Source of the DNA: Anaerolineae bacterium
GTDB lineage: Bacteria; Chloroflexota; Anaerolineae; Aggregatilineales; Aggregatilineaceae
Length of the DNA: 12,195 nucleotides
NCBI GenBank assembly: GCA_016929355.1
Contig: JAFGJA010000156.1
Location: 1-12,195 of the forward strand
Direction of reading: 5' to 3'
Part shown: in pieces, positions 7,075-12,195 of the stretch
Numbering within the stretch: the stretch's first letter is position 1
How the letters are laid out: every line of letters starts with the position of its first letter
Translations under genes and position numbers: made by a program
The notes under the pieces: model-generated
The model's input: the letters and a program-made list of their open reading frames with translations, nothing else
Databases searched by the model: none
What the model was told of the DNA's origin: nothing

Positions 7075-7082
7075 GGGTAAAA

Positions 7083-8171
7083 ATGCGCCAATATCGGAAC
7101 CAGGTGCTAGCCGGACTGCTGTTTATCACCATCGTTTTGATCGCGGTGGTCGCCGTAACGGGCGCGGACGAACTCGCCGCGAATCTCGAAGATTTTCCGC
7201 TCTGGGTCTTTATCCCGGTTTTTCTGCTAAAATGTCTCAATTGGGCGCTGCGCTATGTCGAGTGGCGCTATTTCCTCGGCGTGATCGGCGTGCGGACGGC
7301 GCGCGGATTACGTGAGCGCCCGGCTCCCAACCCTGACGCGCCCGTCATCCGCGAACGGGATAGCGTGGTCTTGTGGCTGGCGGGACTGACGCTCTCAATC
7401 AGTCCCGGCAAACTGGCGGAAGTCCTCAAAGCGGTGATTCTCAAGCACTTGAGCGGCCTCGATTTTTCGCGCGGCGCGCCGGTCATCTTTTTGGAGCGGT
7501 TGGTTGATGGGTTGGCCGTGATCCCGCTCACAGCCATAGCGATGCTGGCGGTTTCGGATTCGCTGGATACGGGTGACGTGTCGCTTGGTTACGTGCGCGC
7601 GGTCTTGATCGGCGTGCTGATCGCGTTGTCATTGGGCATCGTGGCGATCCAGATCAAATCGTTGGCGTTCTGGTTCCTCGATCTGGTCAAAAATTGGCCC
7701 GGTCTGCGGCGGATTCATGGCGCGCTGCGCAACCTGTACGCATCGAGCTACGACCTGATCAAACTGCGCCACCTGATCCCCATGACGCTGATCGGTGTAG
7801 CGGCGTATACGTCGGATGCGGTGGGCTTTTTCCTGCTGCTGCGTGGCCTGGGGATTGAGGGCGGTTGGACGCTGTTCGGGCAGGCGACGTTTATCCTCGG
7901 CTTCTCGGTGATCATCGCCTCACTATCGACCTTACCGGGCGGCGCAGGCGGGCGCGAACTGACCATCGGCCCGATGTTGATCAGCATCGTTGGCCTGAGC
8001 AAAGCGGATTCCGGCACAGCCACCTTTTTGATCGGGCTGTTCCAGTTGTGGGTCGGCGTGCTGTTGGGCTTGATCGTGATCGCCGTGTTCCGCGCAACGC
8101 TGTTCCCGGCAGGAATCGAGGATGAGGTCACGGCGTATGAGGCGGAGAAAATTCAAAATCAAGAGCATTGA
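7083..8171 (+). CDS. Lysylphosphatidylglycerol synthase TM / flippase-like domain protein (UPF0104)
   Basis: This is a 362-aa polytopic membrane protein. The start ATG 7083 follows AGGGG by 5 nt, and that site overlaps the lipoprotein stop (7072-7074), indicating translational coupling. A longer in-frame start at 6942 would lie inside the lipoprotein gene. Hydrophobic segments begin at residue 8 and continue to near residue 345. Family hallmarks are LSISPGKLAEVLKA (104-117), FLERLVDGLA (136-145) and, late in the protein, STLPGGAGGRELTIGP, matching PF03706 (the membrane half of MprF and stand-alone AglD-like proteins). Such proteins are thought to flip or transfer lipid-linked substrates. No cytoplasmic synthase domain is fused here, so the substrate is unknown. 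The coupling suggests a shared cell-envelope role with the lipoprotein. Confidence 0.88.
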   Translation: MRQYRNQVLAGLLFITIVLIAVVAVTGADELAANLEDFPLWVFIPVFLLKCLNWALRYVEWRYFLGVIGVRTARGLRERPAPNPDAPVIRERDSVVLWLAGLTLSISPGKLAEVLKAVILKHLSGLDFSRGAPVIFLERLVDGLAVIPLTAIAMLAVSDSLDTGDVSLGYVRAVLIGVLIALSLGIVAIQIKSLAFWFLDLVKNWPGLRRIHGALRNLYASSYDLIKLRHLIPMTLIGVAAYTSDAVGFFLLLRGLGIEGGWTLFGQATFILGFSVIIASLSTLPGGAGGRELTIGPMLISIVGLSKADSGTATFLIGLFQLWVGVLLGLIVIAVFRATLFPAGIEDEVTAYEAEKIQNQEH

Positions 8172-8454
8172 ACCGCAGAGGGCGCGGAGCGCGCAGAGAA
8201 ATTCAAAGTAAAGGCGAGAGAAAAATCGATCCACCACTCGTCTTTCGCGCCAACAAGGTTTGGTTGCTCCGTAATGCGCTAACAACTGCCCGTAACTGCT
8301 GAACCTCAGCGATCAATTCCTCGCGGGTCTTATCGGCGTCTTGCATGAAAACCTCTTTCTCAACCCGTTAAATAATGCGCACGTTCCCAACACGAATTAT
8401 ACTCTCTCTTGCTTCTTACCTTGAATTTCTTTGCGTTCTCCGCGTCTCTGCGGT
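8172..8454. repeat. Inverted-repeat pair (CCGCAGAG family) enclosing a kinase remnant
   Basis: The left arm (8172-8211) starts ACCGCAGAG and ends AGAAATTCAAAGTAA. The reverse complement of the right arm (8454-8416) matches it with five mismatches and one gap over 40 bp. The left arm begins immediately after the flippase stop, and the right arm ends 17 nt before the ribosome-binding site of the peptidase gene. CCGCAGAGnCGCnGAG-type repeats are, from general knowledge, common between genes in several environmental phyla. The roughly 200 bp between the arms holds the remnant at 8203-8346 and nothing else I recognise. Confidence 0.72.
8203..8346 (-). pseudogene. 47-codon ORF resembling the N-terminus of a PAS-type sensor histidine kinase (remnant)
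   Basis: ATG at 8346 follows AGAGG by 5-6 nt. The product begins MQDADKTREELIAEVQQLRA, very like the coiled-coil opening (M-x-D-x-DKT-x-E-x-LI-x-E-L-x-x-LR) of many PAS-domain sensor kinases. After about residue 26 the similarity stops. The frame then runs KTSGGSIFLSPLL into a TGA that lies inside the left inverted repeat. No PAS, HisKA or ATPase domain follows on this strand, where the flippase gene begins. The likeliest reading is the 5' stump of a kinase gene cut off by the repeat or a deletion. A small expressed coiled-coil peptide is possible, because the ribosome-binding site is intact. Confidence 0.6.
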
Positions 8455-8483
8455 GAAATAATTCTTTCAGAAGAGGACACGAA

Positions 8484-9296
8484 ATGAAAATCTTTATCTC
8501 GGCGGATATGGAAGGCATCGCCGGTCCCGCGCACTGGGACGAAGTGGACAAAACGCACGCCAATTACGCCGAATTCCGCGAACAGATGACCGCCGAAGTC
8601 GTCGCCGCATGTGAGGGCGCGCTCAACGCGGGCGCAACCGAGATCGTGATCAAGGATGCGCATTGGACCGGGCGCAACATCATCGCCGCCAAGCTGCCCC
8701 GCGAAGCCCGCCTGATTCGCGGGTGGACGCGCGATCCCTACTCGATGATGGCCGGACTCGATAGCAGTTTCCACGCGGCGCTGATGGTCGGCTACCATGC
8801 GCGCTCCGGTTCGGATGGTTCGCCGCTCGCGCATACGCTCACCGAGCGCGTCGCCAGCGTGACGATCAATGATCGCTACGCCGCCGAATTCCTGATCAAT
8901 GCGTATACGGCGGGCTTGTTCGGCGTGCCAGTGATCTTCCTCTCCGGTGATGCCACCATCTGCGCGGACGCTGCCGATTTTCTGCCCGGTATGGCTACCG
9001 TTGCCACGATGGAAGGCATCGGCAATGCGACCAACAGCATCCACCCCGATCTCGCCATTGAACGGATTCGTGAAGGGGTTGAAACGGCGCTCAAGGCGAA
9101 TGTCTCCCGGTGTAATGTCGTCATGCCCGCGCATTTTGTCGCAGAAATAACCTATCAAAAACACATCACGGCGCGGCAGGTCAGTTTTTATCCCGGCGCG
9201 CACCTCAGCCAATCGCATCGTGTACAGTTCGAGGCGGATGATTATTTTGATATACTGCGTTTTTTCATGTTCGGCATTTCGATGACCAACGATTAA
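8484..9296 (+). CDS. dppA-like: M55-family D-aminopeptidase (DppA-like metallopeptidase)
   Basis: The 270-aa length is close to Bacillus subtilis DppA (about 274). The N-terminal ISADMEG gives the SxDxEG metal motif with Asp8 and Glu10. His60 (KDAHW), His105 (VGYHARSG) and Glu135 (RYAAEF) fall within a residue or two of the other zinc ligands known for DppA (His60, His104, Glu133). The position of the proposed DppA nucleophile Cys115 appears to be Ala116 here (LAHT), so the exact mechanism may differ. These enzymes form self-compartmentalising decamers and cleave D-amino-acid dipeptides or related peptides in the cytoplasm. AGAGGA lies 6 nt before the ATG. The AMMECR1 gene follows 60 bp downstream. 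No peptide transporter genes are present. Confidence 0.88.
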   Translation: MKIFISADMEGIAGPAHWDEVDKTHANYAEFREQMTAEVVAACEGALNAGATEIVIKDAHWTGRNIIAAKLPREARLIRGWTRDPYSMMAGLDSSFHAALMVGYHARSGSDGSPLAHTLTERVASVTINDRYAAEFLINAYTAGLFGVPVIFLSGDATICADAADFLPGMATVATMEGIGNATNSIHPDLAIERIREGVETALKANVSRCNVVMPAHFVAEITYQKHITARQVSFYPGAHLSQSHRVQFEADDYFDILRFFMFGISMTND

Positions 9297-9303
9297 CGCC
9301 GAA

Positions 9304-9328
9304 TCACGTTATACTGTATGTAACGTGA
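9304..9328. promoter_or_regulatory. Perfect 8-bp dyad upstream of the AMMECR1 gene (candidate operator)
   Basis: TCACGTTA (9304-9311) and TAACGTGA (9321-9328) are perfect inverted repeats 9 nt apart. The gap and the left arm's end contain TATACT (9310-9315), a possible -10. There is no T-run after it, so it is not a standard terminator. A dimeric regulator site is the simplest idea, and a weak hairpin is the alternative. Confidence 0.4.
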
Positions 9329-9356
9329 CGAGATGACAAAATCAAGAGGGGCCATC

Positions 9357-9935
9357 ATGACGGAAACCTATACGCCTGACGAGCAAACTTTGCTGCTAAC
9401 CACTGCCCGCCACACGTTAGAAGCCATCACGTCCGGTCAGGATGTGCCCCTGGTGGATGTTACTGAGCTGCCGGATGCAGTCACGGCGGAACGCGCGTGC
9501 TTTGTGACGCTGCGCCGCCATGAGGATGGATCGCTGCGGGGATGTACGGGCACGCTCACCGCCCGGCGACCTTTGATTCAGGAAGTGATCCAGATGACGA
9601 TCCAGACCGCGCGCCACGATCCGCGCTTTTATCCGGTGGAAGCGCACGAGGTCGAGGGACTGCACCTCGAGATCAGCGTGTTGACGCCGCCCGAACCGCT
9701 CGCGTTTGCTGGTCCCGATGATCTACTGGACAAATTGCGCCCCGGCATCGATGGCGTGACGCTGAACCTCGGCACGCGGCGCGCCACCTTTTTGCCGCAA
9801 GTCTGGGATAGCTATCCCGATCCGGTAGTCTTTCTTAGCTTGCTCTCGGATAAAATGGGCCGCCCCAATGCGTGGCGCGATCCCCAGGTGGAAGTGCAGA
9901 CCTATCAGGCGGTGATCATTGAGGAGGCGGACTAA
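9357..9935 (+). CDS. AMMECR1 domain protein (AmmeMemoRadiSam system protein A type)
   Basis: Start ATG 9357 has AGAGGGG 5 nt upstream, while the ATG at 9333 has no such site, so the protein is 192 aa. The AMMECR1 signature LRGCTG is at 60-65. Other family blocks are ARHDPRFYPV (85-94), LHLEISVLTPPEPL (102-115), GIDGVTLNLGTRRATFLPQV (130-149), and VFLSLLSDKMG (158-168), which covers essentially the whole domain. In many prokaryotes this protein is linked to a MEMO1-family protein and a radical SAM enzyme. Neither is in this window, so it stands alone next to the M55 peptidase. Biochemical function is not established; nucleotide or RNA-related roles have been suggested only from structure. Its stop is 3 bp from the stop of the convergent gene. 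Confidence 0.92.
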   Translation: MTETYTPDEQTLLLTTARHTLEAITSGQDVPLVDVTELPDAVTAERACFVTLRRHEDGSLRGCTGTLTARRPLIQEVIQMTIQTARHDPRFYPVEAHEVEGLHLEISVLTPPEPLAFAGPDDLLDKLRPGIDGVTLNLGTRRATFLPQVWDSYPDPVVFLSLLSDKMGRPNAWRDPQVEVQTYQAVIIEEAD

Positions 9936-9938
9936 GGT

Positions 9939-10418
9939 TTACTCATCGCGCAGTTCGTGCCAGGGCGCGTAATCCGGCTTATCCCACATCTGGATTCTGA
10001 CGGTGGCGCGCTGATCATCATCCGCGTGTTGGGCTTGCGTGGTTGTGGCATCCATCCATTCGGGCGTGCGACCTAACAAGAGTCCCGCCTGCACCAACGC
10101 CTGCTGAATGATAATCCCCGCTTCATGCACATCGGGACTTTCACCGGCATACGTGAAACAGATCGACACTCCGCGTTTGCCTCCAGCCGGGGGAAAGGCC
10201 GCATCTTTAGCCAGCCAGGTGATCAACCGCGCCCACCGCTCCACCACGCTCTCGGCGCGATCCGACTCTTCGCGGACTAAGGGCGGAAACGGCGCTTCGA
10301 TCACCAAATTTAGTTGCAGACGGCGGCGACCTTCTTCACGCAGAATCGCATCGCGCAGACTTTCGAGTTCCTCATCACTAACGGTTGCCAGTAAGCGATC
10401 CAATGGTTCGCGGGTCAT
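9939..10418 (-). CDS. Hypothetical protein, 159 aa, unrecognised
   Basis: I do not recognise a family. ATG 10418 is preferred because AAGGAG lies 8 nt upstream; a 177-aa version from 10472 has no such site. The N-terminus (residues 5-36) is a charged helix, LDRLLATVSDEELESLRDAI and on through LREEGRRRL. A Pro-rich turn (EAPFPPLV) follows, then a helix ERWARLITWLAKDA, a strand GVSICFTYAG (about 82-91), a helix EAGIIIQQALVQAGLLLG, and a strand ATVRIQMWDKPDYAPW near the end. There is no signal peptide, membrane segment or cysteine-rich metal site. The end is packed 3 bp from the AMMECR1 stop. The 5' end shares an inverted repeat with a small plus-strand ORF. Confidence 0.72.
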   Translation of the reverse strand: MTREPLDRLLATVSDEELESLRDAILREEGRRRLQLNLVIEAPFPPLVREESDRAESVVERWARLITWLAKDAAFPPAGGKRGVSICFTYAGESPDVHEAGIIIQQALVQAGLLLGRTPEWMDATTTQAQHADDDQRATVRIQMWDKPDYAPWHELRDE

Positions 10419-10426
10419 CCCTGCAA

Positions 10427-10476
10427 CTCCTTGTGCCTCACTCAGATGAGCTATACGTGCAGCGTAACACAAGGAG
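10427..10476. promoter_or_regulatory. Mirror-image ribosome-binding sites: 9-bp inverted repeat between divergent starts
   Basis: CTCCTTGTG (10427-10435) and CACAAGGAG (10468-10476) are perfect inverted repeats. On the minus strand the first contains the AAGGAG used by the 9939-10418 gene, 8 nt before its ATG. On the plus strand the second contains AAGGAG, 8 nt before the ATG at 10484. RNA from either strand covering both arms could fold and hide the ribosome-binding site. Confidence 0.5.
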
Positions 10477-10483
10477 CCGGTTT

Positions 10484-10573
10484 ATGCAATTCCCCTCCGA
10501 AAAGCCCCGACGTTTGTTCCCTGGAGTCCATGCAAAAATACGGGAACCCCTAAACACAAAAATGATGGTATAG
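10484..10573 (+). CDS. Possible 29-aa small ORF upstream of the oxidoreductase
   Basis: ATG 10484 has a strong AAGGAG 8 nt upstream and encodes MQFPSEKPRRLFPGVHAKIR followed by EPLNTKMMV, ending at TAG 10571-10573. The peptide is basic, without an obvious membrane helix. It ends 42 nt before the oxidoreductase ATG, so it could be a leader peptide. It may also be chance: the stop overlaps a possible -10 (TATAGT, 10569-10574). No homology is recognised. Confidence 0.25.
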   Translation: MQFPSEKPRRLFPGVHAKIREPLNTKMMV

Positions 10574-10615
10574 TCTGGCAACTTTTTATTTCGAGAATTT
10601 TTTGGAGTCTGAACG

Positions 10616-11638
10616 ATGGTAGTTTTGGCAAAACCCAAAATAGTACGTGCCGGGATGATCGGCGTCGGCGGCATGGCGCGCCACTATATCCGGCAAATTT
10701 TAGCGAACCACGATGATACACAGTTTGTCGCCACCTGCGATCCCTCGCCGCACATGATCGAACTGGCGGCGGAAACCTTCACCGCAGGCGGCGCAGCAGT
10801 CCCCCCGAACGAACCCGATCTGGATCGCTTTCTGGCGACTTATGCCGGTCAGTTAGACGCGGTATTCATCAGCACACCGCACAAATTCCACCACGACATC
10901 GCCAAAGCATGTCTAGAGGCGGGATTGGATGTACTGCTCGAAAAGCCAATGGTCATGACTGCCGACGAAGCGCGCAGCCTGATCGCCACGCGGGATCGCA
11001 CAGGGAAACATCTGGTCGTCGCATTTCAGGGCAGTCTCTCGCCGGAGATACGTCAGGCAGTGGCGATGATCAAAGCCGGTGAAATTGGCGAACTACTGAG
11101 CATCAGTGCGACCATCTGGCAAGGCTGGCGCGACTTTACCGAAGCCGCCTGGCGGCAAGACCCGGTGATCGCCGGCGGCGGCTTCATGTTCGATACCGGG
11201 GCGCACATGCTCAACACAGTCGCGGATTTGGCCGGGCAAAATTTCACTGAGGTTGCCGCGTGGCTGGATAATCGCGGCGCGTCCGTAGATATCCTGGGCG
11301 TGATTATCGGCAAGCTGGAGTCGGGCGCGCTGGTCACGATGCACGGCTGCGGCGAAACGATCAAAGTGTGTACGTCAGATATTCGCGTTTTTGGGACAAA
11401 AGCGATCTTGCGCACAGGCGCGTGGGGCCGGTCATTGGACATTCACCGCGACGGCGAACCGGATTTTGTCCCGGTGGACCTCGATCCCGGCAGAGGCACA
11501 TGGGAACAGTTCTTATTGGTATGTAACGGCGCGATCCCGAATCCAAGTCCGCCGGAAGTGGGCTTGCGCATGGCAAAACTCTGGGACGCGATCAAGGAAT
11601 CGGCAGCGCAGGGTGGTAAACCGGTCCAGGCGGGGTAA
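10616..11638 (+). CDS. Gfo/Idh/MocA family oxidoreductase (ThuB-like by context)
   Basis: The 340-aa protein has the family's two domains. The N-terminal Rossmann fold has GVGGMARHY (16-24), Asp42 after strand FVATC, AVFISTPHKFHHDIAKACLE (82-101) and the cofactor/substrate motif EKP (109-111). The C-terminal domain has GGGFMFDTGAHMLN (187-200), where Asp193 and His197 match the usual D-x-x-x-H catalytic pair. It should oxidise a sugar or polyol hydroxyl with NAD(P). The ATG at 10616 has TGGAG 8 nt before it. A ThuA-family gene follows on the same strand after 185 bp. In Sinorhizobium, ThuB (this family) and ThuA act together in 3-keto-disaccharide formation from trehalose-type sugars, so a similar role is inferred, not shown. 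Confidence 0.9.
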   Translation: MVVLAKPKIVRAGMIGVGGMARHYIRQILANHDDTQFVATCDPSPHMIELAAETFTAGGAAVPPNEPDLDRFLATYAGQLDAVFISTPHKFHHDIAKACLEAGLDVLLEKPMVMTADEARSLIATRDRTGKHLVVAFQGSLSPEIRQAVAMIKAGEIGELLSISATIWQGWRDFTEAAWRQDPVIAGGGFMFDTGAHMLNTVADLAGQNFTEVAAWLDNRGASVDILGVIIGKLESGALVTMHGCGETIKVCTSDIRVFGTKAILRTGAWGRSLDIHRDGEPDFVPVDLDPGRGTWEQFLLVCNGAIPNPSPPEVGLRMAKLWDAIKESAAQGGKPVQAG

Positions 11639-11739
11639 ACCTCACCCCCCGGCCCCCTCTCCACTCGGCGGAGAGGGGGAGTTTGGTGCGTGAGCAAGTC
11701 CCCTCTCCATCGTATGGAGAGGGGATTTAGGGGTGAGGT
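11639..11739. repeat. Composite palindromic repeat, copies C1 and C2 in inverted orientation (BIME-like)
   Basis: The outer arms ACCTCACCCC (11639-11648) and GGGGTGAGGT (11730-11739) are perfect inverted repeats. Inside are two perfect hairpins: CCCCCTCTCC (11653-11662) with GGAGAGGGGG (11670-11679), loop 7 nt; and CCCCTCTCCAT (11700-11710) with ATGGAGAGGGG (11714-11724), loop 3 nt. C1 matches copies A and B, and C2 is a related unit in the opposite direction. The element starts immediately after the oxidoreductase stop. It may attenuate or protect the transcript between the two genes, but no T-run makes it a simple terminator. Confidence 0.78.
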
Positions 11740-11823
11740 GAACAACAACCAGGCATTTTTAAAAACATATCCGTATCACTTCTGCGGTTAATAGGCTTTT
11801 TATTTTTGAGGAGATTTTAAATC

Positions 11824-12195
11824 ATGACCCACGTAACAGTCTGGAATGAATTCCGGCACGAAAAGAAAAACGAAAAAGTTAAAAGCATCTATCCCGATGG
11901 TATCCACAATACAATTGCGGCCTTTCTGCGCGCGACAGGCTTCGAGGTCGGCACAGCGACCTTAGACGAACCCGCACACGGTCTGACCGATGCAGTCCTC
12001 AGCAAAACTGATGTCATGATCTGGTGGGGGCACATGGCGCACGACGAAGTGAGCGATGAGATCGTCGCCCAAGTCCACCAGCGCGTACTGGATGGTATGG
12101 GCTTGATCGTGCTCCATTCCGGCCATTTTTCGAAGATTTTCAAGAAATTGATGGGCACATCCGGCAATCTGAAATGGCGCGAAGCCGACGAGAAA
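11824..12195 (+). CDS. ThuA-family (trehalose utilization) protein, 3' end beyond window
   Basis: The frame is open from ATG 11824 to the right edge (124 codons). GAGGAG lies 10 nt upstream. The start THVTVWNEFRHEKKNEKV, then IYPDGIHNTIAAFLRATGFE (22-41), VMIWWGHMAHDEV (64-76) and LIVLHSGHFSKIFKKLMGT (94-112) match the ThuA-like fold (PF06283), a glutamine-amidotransferase-like domain that lacks the usual nucleophilic Cys in the LHSGHFS turn. Known ThuA homologues act with ThuB-type dehydrogenases on trehalose, maltitol and similar disaccharides. The upstream Gfo/Idh/MocA gene fits this pairing. The domain is normally about 220-250 aa, so roughly half is missing here. Confidence 0.88.
   Translation, partial: MTHVTVWNEFRHEKKNEKVKSIYPDGIHNTIAAFLRATGFEVGTATLDEPAHGLTDAVLSKTDVMIWWGHMAHDEVSDEIVAQVHQRVLDGMGLIVLHSGHFSKIFKKLMGTSGNLKWREADEK

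Noticed and set aside
8396..8401. TATAAT on the minus strand as a promoter for the kinase remnant
   Set aside because: The -10 is perfect, but the expected -35 position reads TCAAGG inside the repeat arm, so promoter evidence is too weak to list.
8397..9218. 273-codon open frame on the minus strand
   Set aside because: It lies antisense to the M55 peptidase, whose metal ligands, length and ribosome-binding site are all convincing. The antisense frame has no recognisable domain and reflects GC-biased codon use.

Overview
The window looks like a chromosomal segment from a moderately GC-rich bacterium, most likely a member of the Chloroflexota (Anaerolineae-like). This is an inference from the gene mix (atypical SDR epimerase, secreted solute-binding protein, M55 peptidase, AMMECR1 protein, ThuA plus Gfo/Idh/MocA pair, single-domain response regulator), from a small protein at 4706-5128 that resembles one I associate with that phylum, and from the palindromic intergenic repeats. 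No rRNA, tRNA, CRISPR array, transposase or phage gene is visible.

Layout. 1-1033 (-) is a nucleoside-sugar-epimerase-like SDR, cut by the left edge. 1195-2277 (+) is an orphan extracellular solute-binding protein. It converges on a minus-strand block: a CheY-like receiver (2464-2832), a class I methyltransferase (2927-3745), a GNAT acetyltransferase (3772-4605), a small unknown protein (4706-5128) and a truncated MFS transporter remnant (5357-5614). From 5713 the plus strand carries a PQQ-sugar-dehydrogenase-like lipoprotein translationally coupled to a flippase-like membrane protein (to 8171). Next comes an inverted-repeat segment holding a 47-codon sensor-kinase N-terminal remnant (8203-8346, -), then a DppA-like M55 peptidase (8484-9296) and an AMMECR1 protein (9357-9935). 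An unknown protein (9939-10418, -) converges on AMMECR1. Finally a Gfo/Idh/MocA oxidoreductase (10616-11638) and a ThuA-family gene cut by the right edge (11824 onward) form a ThuB/ThuA-like sugar pair.

Regulation that can be read: four good sigma70-type promoters (1113-1142 +, 2856-2885 -, 5170-5198 -, 5630-5659 +). Two of them lie downstream of the longest possible start codon and so fix the true start. There is one convincing intrinsic terminator (2390-2428, -) and two dyads at gene starts (9304-9328 and 10427-10476).

The most distinctive content is between the genes. Four copies of a C-rich/G-rich hairpin repeat occur at 2321-2371, 5664-5703, 11639-11683 and 11697-11739. There is also a nested inverted-repeat element at 5215-5335 and a 40-bp inverted-repeat pair at 8172-8454. 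Two of these sit next to decayed genes. I see no convincing new multi-gene system: most genes are recognisable families in unremarkable contexts. The repeat elements, the gene remnants and the mirrored ribosome-binding sites are the features most worth a second look.
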